A DNA stretch of 64,000 nucleotides from Pogonophryne albipinna (lineage: Eukaryota; Chordata; Actinopteri; Perciformes; Artedidraconidae), in contig CM053252.1 of assembly GCA_028583405.1 (NCBI GenBank), forward strand, positions 38,475,240 through 38,539,239, given 5' to 3'. Under the pieces are notes generated by a model that was not told the DNA's origin, ran no database searches, and was given only the letters and a program-made list of their open reading frames with translations. Both the position numbers and the translations under genes were made by a program. Shown piece by piece: positions 45,391 through 55,989 of the stretch. Positions within the stretch are counted from its first letter, which is position 1; each line of letters opens with the position of its first letter.

Positions 45391-46587
45391 TTGGGGGAAG
45401 AACTAGAAAGATGGCTATGTCAACTGAGGTCAAACATCCAATTACCAAATCTACCGAAACATTCTAATATCTCCAAGTTGATATTAAGCCACATCCATAA
45501 TCAAGTTGGTCACTCAGGAAGAGGTCACATGCTCTCCAAACTCCATCAACGTTACTGGCTATCCGCTGCTAACTCTTCAGCAAGGAGGATCATAAAGAAC
45601 TGTGTGTTTTGCAGACGCCTACAGGCTAGAGCTGGAGAGCAGAAAATGGCCGACCTCCCACTTGATCGAATAACACCTGATCTTCCACCTTTCACTCATG
45701 TAGGCATAGACTATTTTGGACCCATCGAGGTGAAACGTGGCCGAGCTCATGTCAAAAGATGGGGAGTAATCTTTACCTGCCTGGTAAGCCTTGCTGTCCA
45801 CCTGGAAGTTGCCAGTCATTTGGATACAGCTGCATGCATAAACGCTCTTCGTCGATTCATCTGTCGTCGAGGCACAATAAAGAGCATCAGAACAGATCGA
45901 GGCACCAACTTCATCGGCACACAAAAGGAACTGGAGGAGTCTGTAAAACAACTGGATAACAACAAAATCAAGCAAACACTACTCAAAGAAGGAATTGATT
46001 GGACATTCAATCCCCCCTCTGGAGCTCACCATGGCGGAGTGTGGGAAAGGCTAATACGACTGGTTAAAAAGATCCTCCATTCTGTCCTGAAGGAACAAAC
46101 ATTGGATGATGATGCTCTGCACACAGCCTTGTGTGAGGTTGAGGCAATAATGAACTATAGGCCAATCACAACAGTGACAAATGACCCAAACGACCTTGAA
46201 CCCCTCACACCTAATCACCTACTTCAGTTAAGAACAAATCCAATCTTGCCCCCAGGACTCTTTCAGAGAGAGGATCTGTACTCACAGAGAAGATGGAAAC
46301 AGGTGCAATACCTTGCTGACCTGTTTTGGAAGCGCTGGACCAGGGAATATCTTCCTTTGATGCAAGAACGGCACAAATGGAATACTATCAAAAGAAACTT
46401 CATCCCCGGAGACCTGGTCGTCATCGTTGATGAGAATGCACCGAGGAACACTTGGCTCCTGGGACGCGTAGTTAAGACCCTTCCTGGTTCAAAAGGACTT
46501 GTTAGGAGTGTCCTGGTTAAAACCAAGACAAGTACGATCGAAAGACCCTTAACTAAGTTATGTCTGCTCCTGGAGGCAACAGACTGA
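45391..46587 (+). pseudogene. BEL/Pao integrase
   Basis: A 398-codon frame. The true integrase begins slightly upstream in another frame, the join lying near 45445. An HHCC zinc-binding part reads HIHNQVGHSGRGH to CVFCRR. The catalytic core shows GIDYFGP (Asp), IRTDRGTNF (Asp) and GGVWERLIR (Glu), the DDE triad that joins the DNA copy to the chromosome. The C-terminal part with FIPGDLVVIVDE is a typical integrase tail of BEL elements. The domain itself looks intact. Confidence 0.9.
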
Positions 46588-46881
46588 GCCTACTAAGCCT
46601 TAGCCTTTCAGTCACATGCACCTCTGACTGTTAGACCAAAGGACTAGACTCTTGGTCTCCTACCCCCTCCCCATCAAAGGCTGCCTTTTGAACACAGACC
46701 ATTACAGACAATTAGTACTAGACCTACACACTCCAGTACTGGTCTTACATGGACTTGAAAGTATACAATATACTATGGACTTAAGTATACAAATATGCTA
46801 CAGATGGACGTTATGGTTTGTTAAAATGACTCCGTTGATGTATTATTATTGGTAATTGCTATGTAATAAGCAATTAGGGGC

Positions 46882-47344
46882 TGGTATGTTTTACCTTTTG
46901 TTATTATTGTCTGAATGTTAGGCTTAATAATATAAATTAGATTATACTGTAAATTATCGGCTATTTTTGTGAGTCACATTATGGTTTAAAATGCATTAAT
47001 TTAAGGCTCACATATTATTTGTTATATGTGTGTCAGTATCACGTGCATGGCTATGCCTATATATGGTAGGTTGATAGGACACAGCTGAGGGTGATAGACG
47101 GGGAAACGGAAAAGTCTTTTGACCGTGTTCTTTTTGTTACTTTGGAAAATGATACACCTTTTAGTTACTATGAAGCGAAGAAATGTGTCCTCCTGTATGT
47201 ACCGTGTGGATCAATGAATAAAGCTCATCTGATTCAACTACGATCTCTGCTGAATTGTTTGGAAACAAAGAGAGGCGCGTTAAAACCCACAACCCCGATA
47301 GAGGTGGCTATTAAATTGTAGACAAGGATCAAGACGCCACCACA
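46882..47344 (+). repeat. 3' LTR of the BEL/Pao element
   Basis: 463 bp, starting TGGTATGTTTTACC and ending GACGCCACCACA. The sequence CACGTGCATGGCTATG near 47040 replaces a shorter stretch in the 5' LTR. Both LTRs keep a chance frame of 76 codons without known domains. Confidence 0.9.
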
Positions 47345-47349
47345 ACAAC

Positions 47350-48144
47350 AGAAAACCTCACCACCTTCATACATTAACTCTCCCTGCCACTTCACAACGC
47401 TGCCCCTCTTCTTTCTGTCGTCTGTTAATGATCCCCCATTGGATGCCTCCTTGTCAAGCAGATTGATCATTAAGGAGATTTCAATAATGTGGAAATCAGT
47501 CTGGATCCTTTAGCCCAAGCTTCTTTTTTGTTTACTTTTCAGAACTGCTTTCAGAATTTGAAACAAATGTGCTAATAGAAATATTATTCTGAAAAAGTCT
47601 TAGTTGACGCTTTTCAATGTGTCTGTACCTGGACTGATCATCTGAATGCAGCATAAATAATGCATTTTGTCCATGAATGTGGCTGAGTCATGACATTCTC
47701 TCTTCCCACATACCCTGAAGGCAGCATGGTCGTGCAGGTTTCAAAACTACTTTGTTATCCGTCCTTGTCAGAAGTTTTTAGAAGACTATTAATAATGAAT
47801 TGGGGAAATTCCGTTGAACGTGTTCTTTTCCTCCAATATGCTGTATATTTATTCTGTTAGAAAAGTAGATATTCAACAACCTTTAATAGCCCTTTTGCCA
47901 AACTCTACCTGCCTGTAAATCTGTGCTGTCCTGGAAGGAAAGGACTTGGCTGACACTGAGAATGCACACACACTTAATAAGGGTCTTAAAACTGTTGTGG
48001 AGTGATGACAGCATGATGTTGCTGTTGTGTTTATCATGAAGACTGATCACACAGAGTTATCACATCCCTCAGACTCAAGGTCCACCGAACCACCTGCCAC
48101 ACAGGGACACCCAAATGTGCTTAGTCATGGAGGAATCAATATGT
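47350..48144. other. intronic stretch, no gene seen
   Basis: About 800 bp between the BEL and hAT insertions with no recognised content. Confidence 0.45.
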
Positions 48145-48152
48145 TGTGTCAC

Positions 48153-50508
48153 TAGGGTGGCCATTTCCATAACACCAAAAAGGAGGACACTTTGGGATTA
48201 TCTTTTAGTTTTTATCCTGGCTTCACAGAATCCTTCACACTCAAAACACAATGAGACTAGTGTACTAACCACAAGTTGAATGTCTATTTTCGATACTTTT
48301 GCCCTTTCCTGGCTGCTTCCAATAGTTTTTTGTTTGTAAGGAATCTCTGGTACATGTCTGTGCACTCAAAGGTGAAGTTGACACAAATTTGCAGCTCTGC
48401 CTTGACACTGTCCACATCCAGACGATTTCTCTCATTTGTCCATGCTGAGGTCATCATTGAGAACAAACGTTCTGTATGGGCATTGCTACATGGGATGGAG
48501 AAGATGTAGGCGCTGACCTTCCTCAGATTCACAAGTGGGACTTCTGCTTTGGAAAACAGTTTGAGATACCGCTACTCACTGTGGCATCCTTCCATTTCTG
48601 AAGAGCTGAGAATAGCTTCCACCATGCCATTCCTCATAGAGTCCATCCATGTCAATGTCTTTCAGGCTGCAGGCTTGGACTGCATCACTGTATTCTCCAT
48701 AGGACTCAGCAGTTGTGAGGCCAAGCTTTGACACTTTACTATGAAAGCTGTTCTCAGAGAAGTCATACCTTTCACTCACGTATTTCTTGGCTCTTTCATA
48801 GAAAACAAGAAAATCAGCCTCACATTTCTTTGCCAGATCAGGGGTTAGCTGCTTGAGTTTGTTGTTCACAGCAAAGCCAAAACATGTGTCCTTTAACCTT
48901 CTCTCAAGTTTCCCTTTCAGTTCAGTCATTACCTTAAACACAGAGGTTATGCTGAATGATTTGGCCTCAAGTGCTTCAATGCAGTCTGAAAACACTTTCA
49001 GAATGTGACTGAGGAAGAGAAAATACATCTCAGATACTCCGTTACCATCCTCTCCAAAGCATTTCCACAACATCTTGGAGCATTCCTCCTCACCTAGACT
49101 CTGAAAGTAGCTGGTCAGGGGTCTCCAACACTTCAGGATTCTGTCAATAGATGGCAGCAGAGACAACCATCTCGTGACAACGTGCCACAGCAGATTGCAT
49201 TCCTCCACTTCCACAAACTCGCAGAATTCCTTCAACTGCGCAGTTCTGCTAGCTGAGATGCTAAAATGGCTATACACCTTAAGCACAACATTTTCAATGT
49301 CAATATCCAAGTTGCTTGCTGCATATCTTGTTGCATTATGCAGAATATGGGCTAAACAGTTTGCAGCGAGCACGTCTTTTTGATAAACACTGTTGTGTTT
49401 TCCATAGTTAACGCTGGCGTTGTCTGCTGCATATGCTGACATTTTTTTCACATCTAGTCCAGACATCTCCAGTTCAGATAGCAGCTGATTTGTTATAGCT
49501 TCTGACTTTTCGTTGCTATCACTGTAAAAATCCAACAGTGCATGTTTCACGCCCTCCTCAAAGTGAAAATATCTCAGTACAATGGGGAAACACTTGATCG
49601 TACCTTTGTTTGATGCATCACTTGCCACTGAATAATGCAGTTCATTTTCTTTTATATAATCCACATGCGTCTGGACAGAGTAGGGTGCTAGGACATTTTC
49701 GCACAAAGCTTTGGCCTTTGTTTTTCCACAGGTCATCCCTTTTGCTATTGATGAGTCGTTGTAGATTGTGCGATCAACTTTTATTCCACAGTCTACACTC
49801 CTGTATGACTGGTGATGCTTGACGGCATGATAAACTTTACAAAGTTCTGCAGCAGAGATTTTGTCATCTTGAGGCGATGAAGCTTCATGGAAAAACGATA
49901 AAAGTGAAGAGGCATCTGCGCTTTGATCGTTGCTTTTGTGCTTATCTGTGTTAGCATGTCTGTCGACAGCACCTTTTCCTTTGCTGCTTACGTCCACATC
50001 GCAACGACACAACGTGCAAAAAGCATGGAAGTCGTCCTTTCGGCTTTTTATGAGGAATCCATGCTCTTTCGACCATTCAGGATTAAATGAAGTCTTTCGT
50101 TTCGGCATTTCTGCGGTTTAACCCTACCGCTAACTAGGTGGAGTTGGCTCATGAGCTAGTCGGCTAGCGCTAACGTCACTCTGTGCCACAGTGCCCTGCC
50201 GTGAACGTGACGTCAAGAAGCACATGGCTAATTGTTTATGTTTATGAACCAATGAAATACAAGATATTTATTTGACATCGCATTCAGCCAATAATTTGTA
50301 AGACCACAAGTCTTACGGGGTATATACTTACACATAACTTATTATTTGTATTTCTTTGTATAATTGTCTATTTTTTTTATACCCTATAAAATAGGGATGA
50401 CCTCAAAAGGAGGACAAATGAGCGTCCGGCTCAAGGCTGCGCCGGCAGATGGGCGCAGACATTGAAAACCGGACTGTCCGACCTAAAACCGGACGTATGG
50501 CCACCCTA
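48153..50508 (-). mobile_element. autonomous-type hAT transposon
   Basis: The ends TAGGGTGGCC and GGCCACCCTA are perfect 10-bp inverted repeats between perfect 8-bp duplications TGTGTCAC (48145-48152 and 50509-50516). Length is 2356 bp, with a transposase filling most of the minus strand. GGAGGACA motifs follow both ends in inverted orientation (near 48191 and 50410). Apart from the break near 48540-48600 it is structurally complete. Confidence 0.93.
48284..50108 (-). pseudogene. hAT transposase, broken near its C-terminus
   Basis: The main frame runs 510 codons from ATG 50108 to a stop at 48576. An N-terminal zinc finger of BED type is visible at residues about 31-58 (CTLCRCDV, then HANTDKH). 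Further on are YSVASDASNKG and MSAYAADNASVNYGK, where the two catalytic Asp residues of hAT enzymes are expected, then LLWHVVTRWLSLLPSI, a conserved Trp block. The C-terminal dimerisation domain continues in another frame at 48284-48532 (AYIFSIPCSNAHTERLFSMM). Between the two parts the three frames each show stops or shifts, so more than one mutation is present. The protein would cut and paste the element; this copy should lack the dimerisation domain. Confidence 0.9.
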
Positions 50509-50516
50509 TGTGTCAC

Positions 50517-50852
50517 AGTGCATTTAATGCTGAGCACAATTCATCATGCTACTCTGGTGCCTACAGCTTTAGCTTACTGGTGTGTTAGCATACAAGGCCC
50601 CTTGATTTCCCTCTGCTTCACCTCTCACTGGAGTCAATATGGTGTGGAGCTGAAAAACAACTGCATTAAGACTGTAAGCACTGATCCAGAGAAGTTGACC
50701 AGGCACAGATTCATCAGTGAACAGATTGCACACATGCTGGAGGAGCAGCTGTCCTGGGAGCGCCTGGTGTGGACTTTGACCCATGAATGTCAAAGCTGCC
50801 ATTACAGAAGCATACATTAGGGCCCCTATCTTAGCAATATGTTGTTTTTGTG
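50517..50852. other. intronic stretch, no gene seen
   Basis: About 340 bp. Open frames on both strands have no domain. Confidence 0.4.
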
Positions 50853-51228
50853 TGTGACGGAGCGGATCACAGAGTGACTGACTCATGTTTGAGGAAATTA
50901 CATTTATGTTGACAATGTGGTTTGGAGATAATTTGTGTAACCGGTTGACGGTAAGCCTGTGGGGAGGGGCTATGGGTACAAAAGGGACAGTGTTGGCCCT
51001 GGAAGAGTCATTCGGCAGGGTGTTTCAGTGAAGGCAACAGCTAGGATGTGGTTAGAGGGACAGACAACCTAATTTGGTAAACTGTGATTTTGTTTATTTA
51101 GATTATACTGTTTACCTTTTTGTCGAACAGTATCTTTTTTTTTTGTGGCTGATGATAAATAACGTTTTTTGGAGCTTAAACAACCGACTAAGCCTATGTA
51201 TCGAATGGACGAATAGAAACCCGTCACA
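50853..51228 (+). mobile_element. possible solo LTR
   Basis: The termini TGTGACGG and CCGTCACA are perfect 8-bp inverted repeats with canonical TG and CA. There is a TACAAAAGG promoter-like motif near 50979 and GATAAATAACG near 51155. A 5-bp target duplication is not evident (TTGTG and GTGCA), so this remains tentative. Confidence 0.45.
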
Positions 51229-51333
51229 GTGCATGCTTTTTTTGATATCCTCCTGCATAGGTTAAGCATTTGTTGACCTATATGCACATAACAATACATT
51301 ATTGCTTTTGCTCGTCTCAGTGCAGCAACATCA

Positions 51334-51798
51334 TGTTACGATCTCAGGCACTTAGGATGTTGGACCCAATTGCAGACAGGGAGACAGAGGTAAAGTATTT
51401 GTAAGATACTTTATTTTTGAATGAACAGCAAAAAATGATCTCTACAAAATGGAGAACAAAAATGAAAACGCTCACGTAGTGAGGATCAAAACTATTCTTG
51501 AGCATAGACCTGACCATGGCAAGAGACAAGACGAACTGACACTGGGAGACAGGGGAATATAAACACAGGGTAACTAGACACAGGTGGGAACAATCAGGGG
51601 CGGGGCTGACACTGATGAGCACAGGAGACACACCAGGAGTGACGGGTGAAAACAATCAGGAAATTAGACACACCAGGGAACTAACGACAGACAAGAAACA
51701 CAGGGAAAAGAGACCAGACAATATACAGGGAGGAAAACATGACGAGAACGGAAAAACACCCACACACAGAAACGCGACATGACACAACAATCCTGACA
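51334..51798 (-). mobile_element. solo LTR, minus orientation
   Basis: On the minus strand it starts TGTCAGGATTG and ends GATCGTAACA. A perfect 5-bp duplication CATCA flanks it (51329-51333 and 51799-51803). On the minus strand a TATA-like TGTTTATATTCCCC (about 51560) and AATAAAGTATC (about 51415) are in the correct order. No internal region is attached, so recombination between two LTRs has probably removed it. Likely Ty3/gypsy; the texture resembles 15420-15843 and 21671-21993. Confidence 0.75.
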
Positions 51799-51944
51799 CA
51801 TCATCTATAGCAGGAGAGGTTGTTAATTCGTAGTTCTAAGTTTTCGCAATTTTAATTTTAAACTTAATATCCTATAACCCTTACCCTACCAGAGATCCTA
51901 CTTAGGAATTTGGTATAATGTTTTTAAGATGCTTTTTTTTTCTT

Positions 51945-52119
51945 TTTCCCTTTAACATGTAACACTTGCGCTTCTATTGGCTAGCGTTCCAACACATTGT
52001 ACGTGATAGGCTAAGGGGCGGGACATCTCTAAGCGGTTGACCAATCACAACCGAGCAGGCCAGCTAACCAATCAGAGCAGACCGGGCTCTGACTCCAACA
52101 GCTCAATACTGGAAACTAG
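51945..52119 (+). mobile_element. partial copy of the 26094-26501 MITE family
   Basis: Contains CATGTAACACTTGCGCTTCT, then CACATTGTACGTGATAGG and CGGGCTCTGACTCC, parallel to 26280-26370. It is broken at its right end by the insertion at 52120; no continuation was recognised beyond 53198. Confidence 0.6.
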
Positions 52120-53195
52120 GGCCCGTTCTCATTTCAGCAAATCCCCCTCCTCGACTCCTCGACTCCTCGGTCCTCCGGTAGTGACCCGGAAATGAATTTC
52201 AGCGCGCCATGTTGAAGGACATCTCATTTCTCTAAATGCACTTCGAGCATCGAGGAGGCTCTCTGGAGGAGCTCTAACCGAGGATACACTGATGGGTCCT
52301 CCACGGTCCTCCACGGCTCCTTCGTGGATGCATTTCCGGCAACAGAGATGTTTCAAAGAGTCGTGACGCACGGCCGGACTTATCTCAGCCAATGACAGCT
52401 CTGCATGCATCCCCTGGATATTATTTTATTAACTGCTCTCATCGCGACGCGATGTTTCCAGAGAGAACAGCTGTGATGTCCGTGCAGAAAGCAGAGCAGT
52501 GTGTATAATATATATCACTCAGTATAACAGGCCTACTCTCTTTATTTGCTGTAGTTTAGTAGATATCTACAAACAAAGAGTCCATATTTTTCTAAAACCA
52601 TTTAGTGCTTCACATAATAAAATACACAACGGCTGTTAGGCTGTTAGCTGTAGGTGCGTGTGTGTGTTTGGTACAGTGTGTGCGTAGATGCAGCGGACAG
52701 ACAGGTCTCAGTTGGTTTGGTGTCCTCTGCTTACTTTTAATACTTGTAAATAAAACTTTTGGTCCGTCATTTATTTTCCTCATTGTAGCGACCACAGAGA
52801 GGGGGGGGGGGGATATATCCAGTCTCTGATAGTGTTACGTTAATATGAGAGTGCTCTGTTTGATTCTGAAATTGTATATATATATATATGTGTGTGTGTC
52901 CCCGCATCTGTAGCCTGTTATTGTCTCATTATTCCGCACTGTGAATGAATCAAAGTGGTCATGAACACATCTGTCCATCAGACAGAGGGCTGCTGTGCCT
53001 CCTGTCATCATTAATGGACGTCTCTTTAAAATGACCGCTCAGAGGAGAGGAGTTCTCATTTCTCTAACCGCCTGCTGCTTCCCCTCCTCTCTCCTCGGTT
53101 CCCCTCCTCGGCTCCTCGGCTCACATCTCCTGTGGGCGGGACTAAGTATCGAGGATAGGAGTCGAGGAGGGGAGTTAGAGAAATGAGAAAGGGCC
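52120..53195. mobile_element. GC-rich non-autonomous DNA element, copy 2
   Basis: 1076 bp with ends GGCCCGTTCTCATTTC and GAAATGAGAAAGGGCC and a perfect 3-bp duplication TAG (52117-52119 and 53196-53198). It is collinear with 30140-31302. Differences are mainly small indels: in the CTCCTCG-rich zones, the GT-rich part near 52650, and a much shorter AT/GT run near 52877. The clean TAG duplication here supports reading the pair as PIF/Harbinger-like. Confidence 0.85.
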
Positions 53196-53198
53196 TAG

Positions 53199-53963
53199 CT
53201 GCTGTAGTATTGGAAAAGACACACAATTATAATACTTTATTAAAATAGTTTAATTTTAAATCAGTTGCATCTTATTTTCTCATATAGTTTGGCTTGATTT
53301 AAAGAAATAAGATTGTAGGTCATAATAAAGGGACTATGGCTCAGTATATGGGAAGTTGTTAGTGTTGTTTCACAGCAGAAGCACAATGAATGATGCCAAA
53401 TGAACTGTGCAAAATGCACTTTGCTCTTCAACAGTTACCTAAAGGCACTTTGCACTGGTTTAATTATTTCTGTAACCAAGTCGGGAGTTCTTCAGTGTCA
53501 GTCTCCAGATGTCACTGACACACCTACAACTTTAGGCCAGAGTGTACATTTTCACTGTTTTTTGATTTGACAACAATATATCAAGTTATTACTGTTATAT
53601 CTGGGTTATGTATTTACCGTTCAGCAGCAGATACCTCTCTGTCACATTGAGTCTGACTAGTCTGTAGACTATCCCGTCTACGGAGCTGCTGGACCTGCAT
53701 TCTGATTGGCTTTTTACTTTGTTAAAACAGTTGAGCCATAAATCAGTTGCATAATCATTTATCATGTAGTTTGGATTAATTTACAAAAAAAGAAGATGTA
53801 GGTGTTAATAAAGAATTAAATGGCTCAGCATATGGGTCATATATATCAGCATAATCGTTAGTGTAGTTTCATAACAACAGCAAAACTAATGAAGCAAATT
53901 AACTATAATCCTGCAGGATGAAATTGAGTGAAGAAAAAAAGTAAGAAAGAAAGAAAGCCTTTT
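53199..53963. other. intronic stretch, no gene seen
   Basis: About 760 bp. Two loosely similar segments (near 53225-53345 and 53740-53830) share phrases such as AAATCAGTTGCAT and ATATAGTTTGG/ATGTAGTTTGG, so an old duplication is possible. Confidence 0.4.
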
Positions 53964-53969
53964 TACTCT

Positions 53970-54749
53970 CTTTCGCATTCACACCAGCCTTGTATATTCC
54001 AGTTGAATCGAACCCTGGTGCGTTTAGCCACTTGGTGTGGTTCGTTTGGGTCGGTGTGAACACAGTCCGAGACCTCTTAAGTGAACTAAACAACCGGACT
54101 CTGGTCCGCTAAAATAGGTGGTCTCGGACCGCTTGCGAGTGAACTCTGGAGCGGTTCATTGCTGGTGTGAACGCAGTCCGCACCAAAACATAGGAAGCGT
54201 AGTATTTACGTGTCACAAGAACGCGGATGTCTTCAAAATCTTTACCGAAAGAGTCTTTCAAGACATCCGCGGTTGTTTAGTTAAAGAGTGAAGCAGAATT
54301 AAGTGTTGAACAGTGTCGTGTAAAGTAAAAATAACTATCAAACTAAAAACTATACATAAAAGTCAGAGCCACCTGTCGTCGGTGAAACCCCCTCCTTACT
54401 GCAGAACGTCTCTCATTATATGTGTTATAATGTTTTGTATCGCACCTTGTCTGATTATATAATCGCCGTTGCTGTAGATATGCTCTCCAGATTAACAACA
54501 GCATGAAAATAACCTGCCGATGCTCCATGGCGGAGGCTCCGGTAGAAATTGCCAGGATTTGCGTTTTTTACCCCCTTAATGTCTGACCAATGGTTGAAAG
54601 GCATTTGGCACATGACTTGTGTTTAAAGTTTATAGTCCGTTTGAGTTTTGCCGTGTGAACACAAACTGAACCTTCTGAAAAATGAAACAATGTAACAAAC
54701 TGTGGTCTGGTGCGCACCAGAGAGCGGACTATTAGGTGTGAATGCACCC
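53970..54749. mobile_element. 780-bp non-autonomous DNA element
   Basis: The ends CTTTCGCATTCACACC and GGTGTGAATGCACCC are inverted repeats. TACTCT occurs directly outside both (53964-53969 and 54750-54755). Inside, inverted phrases such as GGTGTGAACACAGTCCG and GCCGTGTGAACACAAACTG recur. A similar left end begins at 63531. The superfamily is uncertain, as a 6-bp duplication is not diagnostic. Confidence 0.65.
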
Positions 54750-54785
54750 TACTCTAATTATCAACCGTTTCTGCCGATGGCCATT

Positions 54786-55135
54786 CAATCAATCAATGTT
54801 TATTTATATAGCCCAATATCACAAATGTTACATTTGTCTCAGTGGACTTCACAGTTTGTACAGAATATCAGTATGACAATACGACACCCTCTGTCCTTAG
54901 ACCCTCACATCGTACAAGGAAAAACTTCCAGAGAAAACCCACAGTTTAAAGGGGAAAATGGGAGAAACCTCAGGGAGAGCAACAGAGGAGGGATCCCTCT
55001 CCCAGGACGGACAGACGTGCAATAGATGCCGTGTGTAAATTGAAAAGATAATACATTTGCAACATACAGTAGGTAGTCCAAATGTTTGGAAATGCATGTG
55101 TAGGAAATATAATAATATATAATAGGAAGATGAAT
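54786..55135 (-). mobile_element. LINE-type 3' tail fragment
   Basis: The plus strand starts with CAATCAATCAATC, the reverse of a TTGA tetramer tail, then TTTATATAGCCCAATATCAC and GAGGGATCCCTCTCCCAGG. This is a very common fish repeat read on the minus strand. Family assignment was not possible. The coding part is absent. Confidence 0.55.
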
Positions 55136-55432
55136 CGTCGGGTTACGTATTCTAACCCTTGTTATATTAGCACAGGCGGAGCCCTCTACTGGACTCTATG
55201 GGTACTACCTTATCATGCAAGCATTCACCTACTGAGATTTCTATGGACGTAGCCGGCCCCGGGGCGGGCCTACCTGAATGCGTGCGCATCTCACTTCCGT
55301 ATAAAAGGAGGCCTCGCCTCCTGACCACCATCCTACACCACTATTCAGCAAGCAGTATAGGACAGACAGTGCCCCAAGGTAGAGGGCTCCGCCTGTGCTA
55401 ATATAACAAGGGTTACAATACGTAACCCGACG
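55136..55432. repeat. 54-bp inverted arms around a TATA-containing loop
   Basis: The left arm 55136-55189 and the right arm 55379-55432 are inverted repeats with one clear mismatch (CGTCGGGTTACGTATT at the left, paired to AATACGTAACCCGACG). The loop of about 190 bp holds CCGTATAAAAGGAGGCC near 55298, a strong TATA box on the plus strand, which is antisense to the DIRS genes. It probably corresponds to the terminal repeat region of the DIRS element. Confidence 0.75.
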
Positions 55433-55989
55433 TTATATCTCTCACAGGCCCCGATGTATGCACACACTGTCGTCCAGCACACCGTTCCACCTCACTGTCC
55501 CTGACCGGCTTTAGCAGCCACTGCGCCTCACTCACCTCTCCCTCGGTTGTAACCGTGGAGAAGTCTGGGCTGCGGCCGATAGAGCACACCCTGACGCGCT
55601 TGCCTCGCGAAAAAAAGTGTGCCCGAAAAAAACAGTGCTGAGGGCTCCCCTGCGTCCGCTTATAGGCAGACAGGGGGAAAAAAACAGCCCTGTATGGGTT
55701 CACTATGCACTCTCCCTCCTGAGTCCCTAAAGAGCACGGGGAGAATGCAAGTGCCCCCTATGTCCCCACACTCAAACACTGACCCTGTGCAGAGTGTGTA
55801 GGGACTATAGTATGGAGGGCTCTCCCCCTCCTGCCCCCAGGCAGGCGAGGGGAGAGCCCTCCAGCCCTGAAAAGGGCCCAGAGCACCCCACGTCCCCCGC
55901 GACCCTCCAGGGGTCCGGAGAAACGTAAGGGCAATTTACGTCCGGGGAGAGGGTCAGATGCCCACTGACCAACAGCCCCCCCCCCCTCC

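Larger units (their letters stand above)
39649..47344 (+). mobile_element. BEL/Pao LTR retrotransposon
   Basis: Two LTRs enclose a gag-pol region in the order zinc knuckles, protease, reverse transcriptase, RNase H, integrase. A perfect 5-bp target duplication ACAAC flanks it (39644-39648 and 47345-47349). The purine-rich stretch ATTAGGGGC just before the 3' LTR fits a polypurine tract. The BEL group is indicated by the DUF1759/1758-like gag-protease arrangement and YVDD in the RT. No envelope-like gene is seen between integrase and the 3' LTR. The coding region is broken by stops and frameshifts, so the copy is inactive. Confidence 0.93.
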
